NCBI GenBank assembly: GCA_026710325.1
Contig: JAPORH010000003.1
Span: 1 to 49,781 of the forward strand
Source of the DNA: Litoreibacter sp.
GTDB lineage: Bacteria; Pseudomonadota; Alphaproteobacteria; Rhodobacterales; Rhodobacteraceae
Length of the DNA: 49,781 nt
Direction: 5' to 3'
The position numbers and the translations under genes were made by a program. The notes below the pieces were generated by a model. It was given only the letters and a program-made list of their open reading frames with translations. It made no database searches and was not told where the DNA came from. Of the stretch, positions 34,753-42,658 are shown piece after piece. How positions within the stretch are numbered: position 1 is the stretch's first letter; every line of letters begins with the position of its first letter.

Positions 34753-35673
34753 GTGCAAACGACTTTGAAGACAGATGTCACTTTTGAAGGTGTCGGGCTG
34801 CATTCCGGCATCTCCACAAGGATGACGCTGCGCGCTGCAGAAGCGGATCATGGCGTTTGGTTCAAACGTTTGGATGTGGCAGGCAGCGATCAGATGGTGC
34901 CCGCGCTCTATGACGCGGTGGACCCGCAACCTCTGCGCACCCGCATCGTGAATGCGGCCGGCGTCGAAGTCATGACCATTGAACACATCATGGCCGCTCT
35001 CGCCGGGTGTGGCGTGCACAACGTACTGGTCGAGATTGATGGACCGGAAGTGCCGATCATGGATGGCGCTTCTGCGGAGTTCGTGCGCGGCATTCTTGCG
35101 GCCGGGCTGGGGTATCTCGATGCGGCGCTTTACGCCGTCGAAGTGCTGCGCCCAGTGAGTGTCGCACAAGGAGAAGCGCGCGCAACGCTTGCGCCTGCAA
35201 GCGCGCTGGAAATTGACTTCGAGATCGAGTTTGACGACGCCGCCATCGGCGCGCAATCCAAGCGTCTGAACATGGCCAATGGTACTTTCGTACGTGAGCT
35301 GTCCGACAGCCGGACCTTCTGCCGCAAATCGGATATCGATATGATGCACGCCAATGGCATGGCTTTGGGCGGCACGTATGACAATGCCGTCGTGGTTGAT
35401 GGGGACGCGGTCCTTAGCCCTGGCGGGTTGCGTCACGCAGACGAAGCGGTGCGCCACAAGATGCTTGATGCATTGGGTGATTTGTCGTTGGCAGGGGCTC
35501 CGATCCTTGGCCGCTATCACGGTGTGAAGGCGGGGCATGCGCTGACCAATCAGCTGTTGCGCGCGCTCTTTGCGGATGAGCGCAACTACCGGATCGTGCG
35601 GTGCTCGCCAGAGCAGCAAAGCCGCCTGCCAGGTGTTGGCGTAAAACCTGCCGACTTGGCTCTGGTTGCCTGA
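34753..35673 (+). CDS. lpxC: UDP-3-O-acyl-N-acetylglucosamine deacetylase LpxC
   Basis: A 306-aa zinc enzyme that performs the committed step of lipid A synthesis. Early motif VTFEGVGLHSGISTRMTLRA; zinc ligands are the histidine in MTIEHIMAALAG and the histidine and aspartate in EAVRHKMLDALGDL. The catalytic histidine is in KAGHALTNQL. The open frame reaches back to 34618, past the predicted promoter, so I start at GTG 34753 (VQTTLKTDVTFEG), as in homologues. Co-location with ftsZ is common in Proteobacteria. Confidence 0.97.
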   Translation: MQTTLKTDVTFEGVGLHSGISTRMTLRAAEADHGVWFKRLDVAGSDQMVPALYDAVDPQPLRTRIVNAAGVEVMTIEHIMAALAGCGVHNVLVEIDGPEVPIMDGASAEFVRGILAAGLGYLDAALYAVEVLRPVSVAQGEARATLAPASALEIDFEIEFDDAAIGAQSKRLNMANGTFVRELSDSRTFCRKSDIDMMHANGMALGGTYDNAVVVDGDAVLSPGGLRHADEAVRHKMLDALGDLSLAGAPILGRYHGVKAGHALTNQLLRALFADERNYRIVRCSPEQQSRLPGVGVKPADLALVA

Positions 35674-35829
35674 CGTCCTCTAAGCTCTTGATTGCTTTGT
35701 GATCGTCGTCGTTTGCAAAAACCTCCTCAAACCCGTTTTGCCCGGCAAACTCTTGTGCTAGAGCTGTTGGGTAGGTGCCGGAACCTCTTGTTTTGGGGTG
35801 GGTGGAGCAGCAGGGTGTACGGTCTGGGA

Positions 35830-36708
35830 ATGCCGAGCAAGAGATTTTTCAAGACGGTGATTGCTTTATCACTGATGGCCAGCCTTGCCGCTTGTGGCGG
35901 GCGCGGTGGCGGCGAACGTGACGGCTTCTTTCGTAGCCTTTTCGTAGGCCCCAACGAAATTCCGCTGGAACAAGTAGCTCCGCAAGAGATTTTCAAACGC
36001 GGCGAGGCGGAGCTCGAATCCGGCGATGTGGATGAGGCCGTGCGCCTTTTCGCCGAGATTGAGCGCCTTTACCCTTATTCCGAATGGGCCAAACGCGCGC
36101 TGATCATGCAGGCCTTCGCCTATCATGCCGACCGCGAATACGAACAGTCTCGCGGTGCCGCGCAACGGTTCATCGATTTTTACCCGGCCGATGAGGACAC
36201 GCCCTACGCGCAATATCTGCTTGCGATCAGTTACTACGATCAGATCGACCAGGTTGGCCGTGACCAGGGCCTAACCTTCCAAGCGCTGCAAGCCCTGCGC
36301 ACTGTGATTGAGCGGTACCCGGACAGCGAATATGCGCGCTCCTCGATACTCAAATTCGACCTCGCCTTTGACCATCTGGCCGGTAAGGAGATGGAGATCG
36401 GGCGCTACTACCTCAAGCGCGGGCATTTCCCGGCGGCCATCAACCGGTTCCGCGTCGTGGTTGAGGAGTTCCAAACCACGACCCACACGCCCGAAGCTCT
36501 GCACCGTCTGGTTGAGAGCTATTTATCCCTCGGTTTGACGGATGAAGCCCAGACGGCGGCGGCGATCCTGGGGTTCAACTATCAATCCGACCCGTTCTAT
36601 CAGGACAGCTTCAACCTGCTACAAGGGCGCGGTCTTGAGCCTGCGCCGCGCGGCACGGGTTGGCTGGTGGACATCTACCGGCAGGTGATCCGGGGCCGCT
36701 GGCTCTAG
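35830..36708 (+). CDS. bamD: Outer membrane assembly lipoprotein BamD
   Basis: A 292-aa outer-membrane lipoprotein of the BAM complex. The signal peptide ends in the lipobox SLAACGG with the lipidated cysteine at residue 22. Five TPR-like repeats follow: FKRGEAELESGDVDEAVRLF, YPYSEWAKRALIMQAFAY, FYPADEDTPYAQYLLAISYYD, YLKRGHFPAAINRFRVVV and ALHRLVESYLSLGLTDEA. I start at ATG 35830 since the upstream in-frame extension lacks signal character. It ends 11 bases before recN on the same strand. Confidence 0.95.
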   Translation: MPSKRFFKTVIALSLMASLAACGGRGGGERDGFFRSLFVGPNEIPLEQVAPQEIFKRGEAELESGDVDEAVRLFAEIERLYPYSEWAKRALIMQAFAYHADREYEQSRGAAQRFIDFYPADEDTPYAQYLLAISYYDQIDQVGRDQGLTFQALQALRTVIERYPDSEYARSSILKFDLAFDHLAGKEMEIGRYYLKRGHFPAAINRFRVVVEEFQTTTHTPEALHRLVESYLSLGLTDEAQTAAAILGFNYQSDPFYQDSFNLLQGRGLEPAPRGTGWLVDIYRQVIRGRWL

Positions 36709-36719
36709 CGACCGCACCC

Positions 36720-38363
36720 ATGCTCAGATCGCTCGACATTCGGGACATGTTGATCATCGACCGGCTTGTGTTGGAGTTCCAGCCAGGCCTCAATGTGCTG
36801 ACCGGGGAGACGGGCGCCGGTAAATCTATCCTATTGGATTCGCTTGGTTTTGTGCTCGGCTGGCGCGGTCGCGCGGAGCTGGTGCGCAGCGGAGCGGAGC
36901 GCGGTGAAGTGGTGGCGGAGTTTGATCTGCCCGCCGGTCACGCGGCGCATTCGGTTTTACAAGAGGCTGGGTTTGAACCGACGGGTGAGCTGATCTTGCG
37001 GCGCGTGAATTACCCGGACGGGCGCAAGCAAGCCTGGGTGAATGACCGCCGCGCAAGCGGGGAGGTGCTGCGCGCTCTGTCTGACGCGCTGGTCGAGCTG
37101 CATGGTCAGCATGACGACCGAGGGCTTCTAAACGCACGCGCGCACCGGGCTCTGTTGGATCAATTTGCGGGCGTTGATTTGGGGCCGGTACGGACCTCTT
37201 GGCATCAGCTCTCCAAGGCGCGCAAAGCTTTGGAGACGGCTCAAGCGGAGCTCGCGCGCATGAGTGCTGAGGAAGACTTTTTGCGACATGCCGTTGAAGA
37301 GCTCGAAGCGCTCGACCCGCAACCTGGTGAAGAGCCAGAGCTTGATGCAAAACGGCGTTTCATGCAGGCAGGCGCGCGGATCCGCGAAGACATTTCCAAA
37401 GCAGAACAAGCGCTTGGTCCCTCAGGGGCAGAGGGCATGATGGGGGACGCCGCACGTTGGCTCGATGCAGTGGCCGACAAGGCCGACGGGCATCTGGAAG
37501 CCCCCTTGGCCGCGTTGGAGCGCGCGATGGCGGAGCTGGGGGAGGCCGTGCAGGGCGTTGAAGGTGCGTTGGAGGTATTGTCCTTCGACCCGTTCGAGCT
37601 GGAGCGCGTGGAAGAACGGCTTTTTGCGATCCGGGGGCTCGCGCGCAAACATGACGTCCTTCCCGAGGAGCTGGCAGAGCTTTGCGTAAGCTATCGCACA
37701 CGCCTAGATGCGCTGGATGGCGGCGCGGCGGAGATCGAAGGGCTCGAACGCGCCGTCGCTGACGCGGAGGACTCGTATGGCGACGCCGCCGAAGCGCTGC
37801 GCGCGGCACGGATTGAGGCTGCAGCGCGGCTGGATGCGGCCATGATGGAAGAACTGGCGCCGCTCAAGATGGAGCGCGCGATCTTCAAGACCCAAATCAC
37901 CGATGAGGCATACGGACCTGACGGACGCGATGCCGTGGCCTTCACTGTAGCGACTAACCCGGGCACACCGGCCGGACCTTTGAACAAGATCGCATCAGGC
38001 GGGGAGCTGTCGCGGTTTTTGCTTGCCTTGAAAGTGTGCCTGTCCAGTACCAACGGTGGTGTGACGATGATTTTCGACGAGATTGACCGCGGCGTCGGCG
38101 GCGCTACTGCGGACGCTGTCGGGCGGCGCTTGGCGAGCCTGTCTGACGGCGGGCAGGTGTTGGTTGTCACGCACTCGCCGCAAGTCGCCGCCTTGGGCGG
38201 TCATCATTGGCGGGTGCAAAAAAGCGTCGAAGGGGAGCAGACCCTGTCTACGGTGGTGCCTTTGGATGCGGGTGCGCGGGTGGATGAAATCGCGCGGATG
38301 GTCTCGGGCGATACGGTCACGGATGCGGCGCGTGAGGCCGCGAAGGCCTTGCTCAGCGGGTGA
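36720..38363 (+). CDS. recN: DNA repair protein RecN
   Basis: A 547-aa SMC-like ATPase in double-strand break repair. The N-terminal Walker A is LTGETGAGKSILLDSLGFVLG, reading GETGAGKS as the P-loop. A central coiled coil spans roughly residues 150-370 with the hinge region between. The C-terminal half has the signature ASGGELSRFLLALK, Walker B MIFDEIDRGVGG and VVTHSPQVAALGGHHW. The first ATG consistent with homologues is at 36720 (MLRSLDIRDMLIIDRL). recN is usually SOS-regulated, but I found no LexA box directly upstream; it probably shares transcription with bamD. Confidence 0.96.
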   Translation: MLRSLDIRDMLIIDRLVLEFQPGLNVLTGETGAGKSILLDSLGFVLGWRGRAELVRSGAERGEVVAEFDLPAGHAAHSVLQEAGFEPTGELILRRVNYPDGRKQAWVNDRRASGEVLRALSDALVELHGQHDDRGLLNARAHRALLDQFAGVDLGPVRTSWHQLSKARKALETAQAELARMSAEEDFLRHAVEELEALDPQPGEEPELDAKRRFMQAGARIREDISKAEQALGPSGAEGMMGDAARWLDAVADKADGHLEAPLAALERAMAELGEAVQGVEGALEVLSFDPFELERVEERLFAIRGLARKHDVLPEELAELCVSYRTRLDALDGGAAEIEGLERAVADAEDSYGDAAEALRAARIEAAARLDAAMMEELAPLKMERAIFKTQITDEAYGPDGRDAVAFTVATNPGTPAGPLNKIASGGELSRFLLALKVCLSSTNGGVTMIFDEIDRGVGGATADAVGRRLASLSDGGQVLVVTHSPQVAALGGHHWRVQKSVEGEQTLSTVVPLDAGARVDEIARMVSGDTVTDAAREAAKALLSG

Positions 38364-38479
38364 CGCGGAAGTTCTACGCCTGCCATTGGTCCATTAACCT
38401 TATGTGAGATCCGTATTTGGTTAAGGGCGGCGCTGCCATGTAATTTGCCTCAAACTTTATTCAACTGATTGGGTTCAAG

Positions 38480-39016
38480 ATGCGACGCAAGACCTCTTTC
38501 TTTGATGTCCTGGGTGTTACACCAGAAGATGATGCTGGCAAAATTCGGCAGGCTTGGCGGAGGAAGGTCAAAACGCTGCACCCCGATATTGCCAAAGACA
38601 AGGATCGGTCGGGCAAATTGCTCGCTCAAGTCAACGCTGCTTTTGACGAGTTGAAATCCCACACGCCATTTGCCGAAAGACGCAGGGGAGATCGCCGTAA
38701 GACGTGGCGCAGCACCCGTATCTGGTCCGCATCTGAAAGAGCGCATAAGCGCGCCGTCGCGAGACAAGCGCGCCAGCGCGATCAGCAAGCAGGATGCGAG
38801 GCAGCAAAACGCAAAGCCCTCGTAGAAAAGCAACAACGTCGAGAGCAAGCCAAGGCATTTGCCCGCCGAAAGGCAGCTGAGCTTGCGCGTCAGGAAGCTG
38901 CAGCGCGCGCCAGGCGCGCGATGCGAAAACGCGCATTCTCTACCCAGGAAGTGGAGGCCCATATGGCCGCCAATCTCGGCTACGCAAATGCGCGTCAGGC
39001 CATGTCAGCCTTGTAG
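38480..39016 (+). CDS. J-domain protein with basic coiled-coil tail
   Basis: A 178-aa protein. Residues 5-62 form a J domain: FFDVLGVTPEDDAGKIRQAW, then the HPD tripeptide in KTLHPDIAKDK, which stimulates Hsp70 (DnaK) ATPase. The remainder lacks the G/F region and zinc fingers of DnaJ; it is a highly charged Arg/Lys/Ala/Gln helix (ARQARQRDQQAG, KQQRREQAKAFARRKAAE) of about 90 residues. A TTAACC/GGTTAA inverted pair (38394 and 38419) lies upstream. The client is unknown; the basic tail might bind nucleic acid or ribosomes. Confidence 0.85.
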   Translation: MRRKTSFFDVLGVTPEDDAGKIRQAWRRKVKTLHPDIAKDKDRSGKLLAQVNAAFDELKSHTPFAERRRGDRRKTWRSTRIWSASERAHKRAVARQARQRDQQAGCEAAKRKALVEKQQRREQAKAFARRKAAELARQEAAARARRAMRKRAFSTQEVEAHMAANLGYANARQAMSAL

Positions 39017-39092
39017 GTCTGGCGCCTGCGTCGCTGTTCTATTCGCTCGGCGACCTTCTCACAGGTCAGGTAGGGGGTATAAGAAAGGCGGG

Positions 39093-40466
39093 TTAGTTGA
39101 CCTGCACCAACTTGCCCGGGTTCATAATGTTTTGCGGATCAAGGCTGCGCTTGATGTCAGCCATCACGGACCAGGCCTCCCCATGTTCGCGGGCCATGTA
39201 TTTCATCTTGCCCATACCCACACCATGTTCGCCCGTCACCGTGCCGCCCATCTCCAGCGCGCGCTCCGCCATGCGGTCGGCCAGGCGTTTGGCCTCTTTC
39301 AGCTCTTCGGGGCTGTCGGGGTCCATCATCAGGATCGCATGGAAATTGCCGTCGCCCACATGACCCAGGATCGGCCCGTCAAGTGGGCTGTCTGCGATGT
39401 CTTTCTGGGTCTCAGTGACGGCCTCGGCCAGCCGCGAGATCGGCACGCAAATATCGGTCGACATGGCCGTCGCTCCTTTGCGTGAGGCCAGGATCGCGTA
39501 ATAGCCGTCATGGCGCAGCTGCCAGAGCGCGTTGCGATCCTCGGTCTTGGTGGCCCATTCGAATTCTGACCCGCCATGCTCCGCGACGATCTCCCCAAAC
39601 CGCTCTGACTGTTCAGTCACGGCCTGGTCCGAACCGTTGAATTCGACCAGCAGATGCGGCTGCGCGGGCATATCGCGCCCTGCATAGGCGTTGAAGGCCA
39701 GCGTGGTGGCTGCGTCCACAAACTCAATCCGCGCCATCGGGATACCCATCTGGATAGTCTCCATCACGCAATTCACCGCGCTCTCCATATCGGGAAAGGC
39801 GCAAATCCCGGCCGATACCGCCTCTGGCTGGCCCTGCAATTTCAGCGTCAGCTCGGTGATCAACCCAAGCGTCCCTTCAGCCCCAACAAAAAGATGCGTC
39901 AGATCATACCCGGCGGAGGTTTTGCGCGCGCGGGAGCCGGTGCGGATGATGCGCCCATCCGCTAACACAACCTCAAGCCCGCGAATATTGTCCGCCATCG
40001 TCCCATAGCGCACCGTCGTCGTGCCGGAGGCGCGGGTCGAGGCCATGCCGCCGATGGACGCATTCGCGCCGGGATCGACCGGGAAAAACAATCCTGTCGC
40101 GCGCAGCTCCTCATTCAAGGCCATTCGGGTAATGCCGGGCTGGACGCGCACATCCATGTCCTCGGCATTCACCTCTACCACATGGTTCATCTTCGCAAAA
40201 TCCACCGTGACCCCGCCTTTCAAGGCCAAGGCATGCCCCTCCAGCGAGGTGCCGGTACCCCAGGGAACAATCGGGCAGTCATGGCGCGCGCAGATTTTTA
40301 CAATTTCGCTCACCTCTTCAGCGCTTGTCGGGTAGACGACCGCGTCGGGGGGCATAGGTGCGTAATAGACCTCGGATCGGCCATGGATCTCGCGATCCGA
40401 CTTGGAGGTCGTGCAGCTTTCCCCTAAGAGGGTTTTGAGCTCTTCTATGGCGGCCGCGATGGTCAT
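39093..40466 (-). CDS. FAD-binding D-lactate/glycolate-type dehydrogenase
   Basis: A 457-aa flavoprotein of the GlcD/D-lactate dehydrogenase (cytochrome) family. The PCMH-type FAD domain has PIVPWGTGTSLEGHALAL, VQPGITRMALNEEL, PVDPGANASIGGMASTRASG and HLFVGAEGTLGLITELTL. The C-terminal cap has the metal histidines in LGHVGDGNFHAILMMDP and VTGEHGVGMGKMKYM. It probably oxidises D-lactate (or D-2-hydroxyglutarate or glycolate) and feeds electrons to the chain. No glcE or glcF partner is adjacent, which favours the single-chain D-lactate type. Together with the lldD-like gene the window offers enzymes for both stereoisomers. Confidence 0.9.
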   Translation of the reverse strand: MTIAAAIEELKTLLGESCTTSKSDREIHGRSEVYYAPMPPDAVVYPTSAEEVSEIVKICARHDCPIVPWGTGTSLEGHALALKGGVTVDFAKMNHVVEVNAEDMDVRVQPGITRMALNEELRATGLFFPVDPGANASIGGMASTRASGTTTVRYGTMADNIRGLEVVLADGRIIRTGSRARKTSAGYDLTHLFVGAEGTLGLITELTLKLQGQPEAVSAGICAFPDMESAVNCVMETIQMGIPMARIEFVDAATTLAFNAYAGRDMPAQPHLLVEFNGSDQAVTEQSERFGEIVAEHGGSEFEWATKTEDRNALWQLRHDGYYAILASRKGATAMSTDICVPISRLAEAVTETQKDIADSPLDGPILGHVGDGNFHAILMMDPDSPEELKEAKRLADRMAERALEMGGTVTGEHGVGMGKMKYMAREHGEAWSVMADIKRSLDPQNIMNPGKLVQVN

Positions 40467-40538
40467 GTGGTCTGTGTCCTGTGCAAGAGTGGGGTGATGT
40501 TAGGCCGCTCAAGGCCGCAAGGAAAGCGCAAGGCGGGT

Positions 40539-42227
40539 ATGGCCGAGCCGAAAAAATCCATAGTCGGTGACCAGCTCAACGAGGTCGTTCAGAGCTGCAA
40601 GCAGGGCTGGGCGGTGCTGCGCCATCAGGGACCTTCCGCGCTACAATTTTGGTTTATCGCGCTTTTGGTCGGGATCGCAGCGGGGCTTGCGGCCTGCGGG
40701 TTCCGCATCGCCATCGAATGGCTTCAAGGCGTGCTCTACGACGCCAAGGACATCCGCTCCCTTCAAGAACTGATTACCGATCTGGACTGGTATTTCATCC
40801 TGACCATCCCAATCATGGGCGGCCTGATCACCGGCGCGATCTTGCATCATTTCACGCCCGACGGGCGGGCGCGTTCGGTGGCGGAAGTGATCCACGGCGC
40901 TGCGATGAACAACGGGCGGGTCGAAAAGCGCGCCGGCCTCGCCTCTGCAGTCGCCTCGATGATCACGCTATCGACGGGCGGCTCGACGGGCCGGGAGGGG
41001 CCGGTTGTCCACCTCGCCGGCGTGATCTCCAGCTGGGTTTCGGGCCTTATCAAAGCCGACGGGATCACCGGGCGCGATCTTCTGGGGTGCGCCGTTGCGG
41101 CGGCCGTTTCCGCAAGTTTCAACGCTCCTATAGCCGGCGCGCTCTTCGCGCTGGAGGTCGTGCTGCGCCATTTCGCAGTGCATGCTTTCGCGCCCATTGT
41201 GATCGCCAGCGTCGCGGGCACCGTGATCAGCCGCTCCGTCTTTGGCGATGTGCCGGAATTTGTGCTGCCCGATGGTTCGGTCCTTGGCTTTTACCGGGAG
41301 CTCCCTGCTTACCTGATCCTCGGACTTCTAAGCGGGCTCGTTGCTGTGATCATGATGCGCACGGTCTTCTGGGCCGACAATGTCGGCACCTGGTTTCAAA
41401 ATGCGGTCGGGCTGCCGCGTTGGCTGCGCCCTGCCGTGGCCGGGCTGTTTCTGGGCGCGATCGCGATCTTCTTCCCCCATATCATCGGGGTAGGTTATGG
41501 AACGACCTTTGCGGCGCTGACCGGCGAGTTCTTGTTTTACGAGGCGGTGGTGTTCACCATAGTCAAGGTCATTGCCGTGGCCATCACCATGGCGGGGCGC
41601 ATGGGCGGCGGCATTTTCTCCCCCGCGCTGATGGTCGGCGCACTGACCGGCCTGGCTTTCGGAATGATCGCCACCAGCATCTTCCCGGAGGTATCCGGCA
41701 CACTCACCATCTACGCTTTGGCGGGCATGGGCGCTGTGGCCGCGGCGGTTCTGGGCGCGCCGATCTCGACCACGCTTATCGTGTTTGAGCTGACGGGCGA
41801 CTGGCAGCTCGGCCTCGCCGTGATGGTCGCCGTGTCTCTCTCGAGCGCGGTGTCCAGCAAACTGGTTGACCGCTCCTTCTTCCTCACGCAGTTGGAACGA
41901 CGTGGCATTCATCTGGCTGCAGGGCCGCAGGCCTATCTGCTGTCTATGTTCCGGGTGGCCAGCGTGATGCGCCCGCCCGACCATCCGCGCGCGGCGCCGG
42001 AGGAGGAGTGCCTGGCGATGGTGCAAGACGGCATTTATCTCAGCCCGAACGCGACCCTTGAGGACGCGATGCCGATTTTTGAGGACACGAACAATATTTT
42101 CCTACCCGTCGCGCGTTTGGGGCCGGAAGGTGAGGCCCCGGTGATCCTTGGGGCGCTTTTCCAGGTTGATGCGCTCAAGCAATATAGCCGCGCTCTGGCA
42201 GCCACCGCCGCTGAGGAGCATTCTTAG
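40539..42227 (+). CDS. ClC family chloride channel or transporter
   Basis: A 562-aa membrane protein with about 16 helical segments and a truncated CBS-like C-terminus. The gating glutamate is present (GGSTGREGPVVHLAG). The helix with the inner proton glutamate of H+/Cl- exchangers reads ALFALEVVLRHF, with valine in place of the second glutamate, as in ClC channels. The usual GSGIPE chloride-binding motif is replaced by RARSVAEV. Further ClC blocks are MGGGIFSPALMVGA and GAPISTTLIVFELTGD. I start at ATG 40539; an ATG at 40497 would add 14 residues. The stop overlaps the convergent DUF427 gene by four bases. Confidence 0.92.
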   Translation: MAEPKKSIVGDQLNEVVQSCKQGWAVLRHQGPSALQFWFIALLVGIAAGLAACGFRIAIEWLQGVLYDAKDIRSLQELITDLDWYFILTIPIMGGLITGAILHHFTPDGRARSVAEVIHGAAMNNGRVEKRAGLASAVASMITLSTGGSTGREGPVVHLAGVISSWVSGLIKADGITGRDLLGCAVAAAVSASFNAPIAGALFALEVVLRHFAVHAFAPIVIASVAGTVISRSVFGDVPEFVLPDGSVLGFYRELPAYLILGLLSGLVAVIMMRTVFWADNVGTWFQNAVGLPRWLRPAVAGLFLGAIAIFFPHIIGVGYGTTFAALTGEFLFYEAVVFTIVKVIAVAITMAGRMGGGIFSPALMVGALTGLAFGMIATSIFPEVSGTLTIYALAGMGAVAAAVLGAPISTTLIVFELTGDWQLGLAVMVAVSLSSAVSSKLVDRSFFLTQLERRGIHLAAGPQAYLLSMFRVASVMRPPDHPRAAPEEECLAMVQDGIYLSPNATLEDAMPIFEDTNNIFLPVARLGPEGEAPVILGALFQVDALKQYSRALAATAAEEHS

Positions 42228-42565
42228 ATTTTTTCGACGGTCACTTTGTCAGTGTAAAAGGCCAGATGGCCCGCGATTTGCTCCAGCCCTTCTTTTGGGC
42301 TCTCGTAGGACCAGGTCGCATTCATGATCGGACCGCTCTTGGCTTGCAATGTGAAATAGGTCGCATCGCCCTTATGCGGGCAATGGGTGCTGTGTTCGGT
42401 CTGATCAAAGAAGGCCATAGCAAGGTCTTCCCGCGGGACGTAGAGCACCGGCTCGTAGTCGCCCTCTTTCAGCACGATCACATTGGCGCTTTCGCCCAAC
42501 ACAGCGCCCGCCGCGCGGATAGAAAACGTGTCGGTGGCTTTGGACAAAGTGATGTGATCGGACAT
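42224..42565 (-). CDS. DUF427 domain protein
   Basis: A 113-aa protein matching the DUF427 family. HITLSKATDTFSIRAAGAVL at the start is followed by LKEGDYEPVLYVPREDLAM, the signature STHCPHKGDATYFTL, and WSYESPKEGLEQIAGHLAFY. The fold is a small beta structure; the function is not known. It is a stand-alone gene with a recognisable promoter. Its stop overlaps that of the ClC gene on the other strand. Confidence 0.92.
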   Translation of the reverse strand: MSDHITLSKATDTFSIRAAGAVLGESANVIVLKEGDYEPVLYVPREDLAMAFFDQTEHSTHCPHKGDATYFTLQAKSGPIMNATWSYESPKEGLEQIAGHLAFYTDKVTVEKI

Positions 42566-42610
42566 GGGACCGCCCCTTTCAATCTTAGTGCAGCTCTCAG
42601 TAGAGCGGAT

Positions 42611-42639
42611 GTATGACAGTTTTACGTAGACTTTGACAA
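42611..42639 (-). promoter_or_regulatory. Promoter of the DUF427 gene
   Basis: On the minus strand TTGTCA (42639-42634), a 17-base spacer and TCATAC (42616-42611) lie 46 bases before the ATG. Confidence 0.45.
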
Positions 42640-42653
42640 GCGCGCTGTTGTCA
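42634..42653. promoter_or_regulatory. TGACAA-N8-TTGTCA inverted repeat
   Basis: A 6-bp-arm inverted repeat with a GC-rich 8-base centre overlaps the -35 of the DUF427 promoter and lies six bases past the pepP stop. It could be an operator or part of a weak pepP terminator. Confidence 0.35.
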
Positions 42654-42658
42654 CAGGT

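Noticed and set aside
36709-36719. SOS box for recN
   Set aside because: No GTTC-N7-GTTC match in the short bamD-recN spacer or nearby; recN probably shares the bamD transcript.
40649-41788. 379-aa plus-strand open frame inside the ClC gene
   Set aside because: It is a shifted frame of the ClC gene with an Arg/Ala/Gly-rich, non-protein-like composition.
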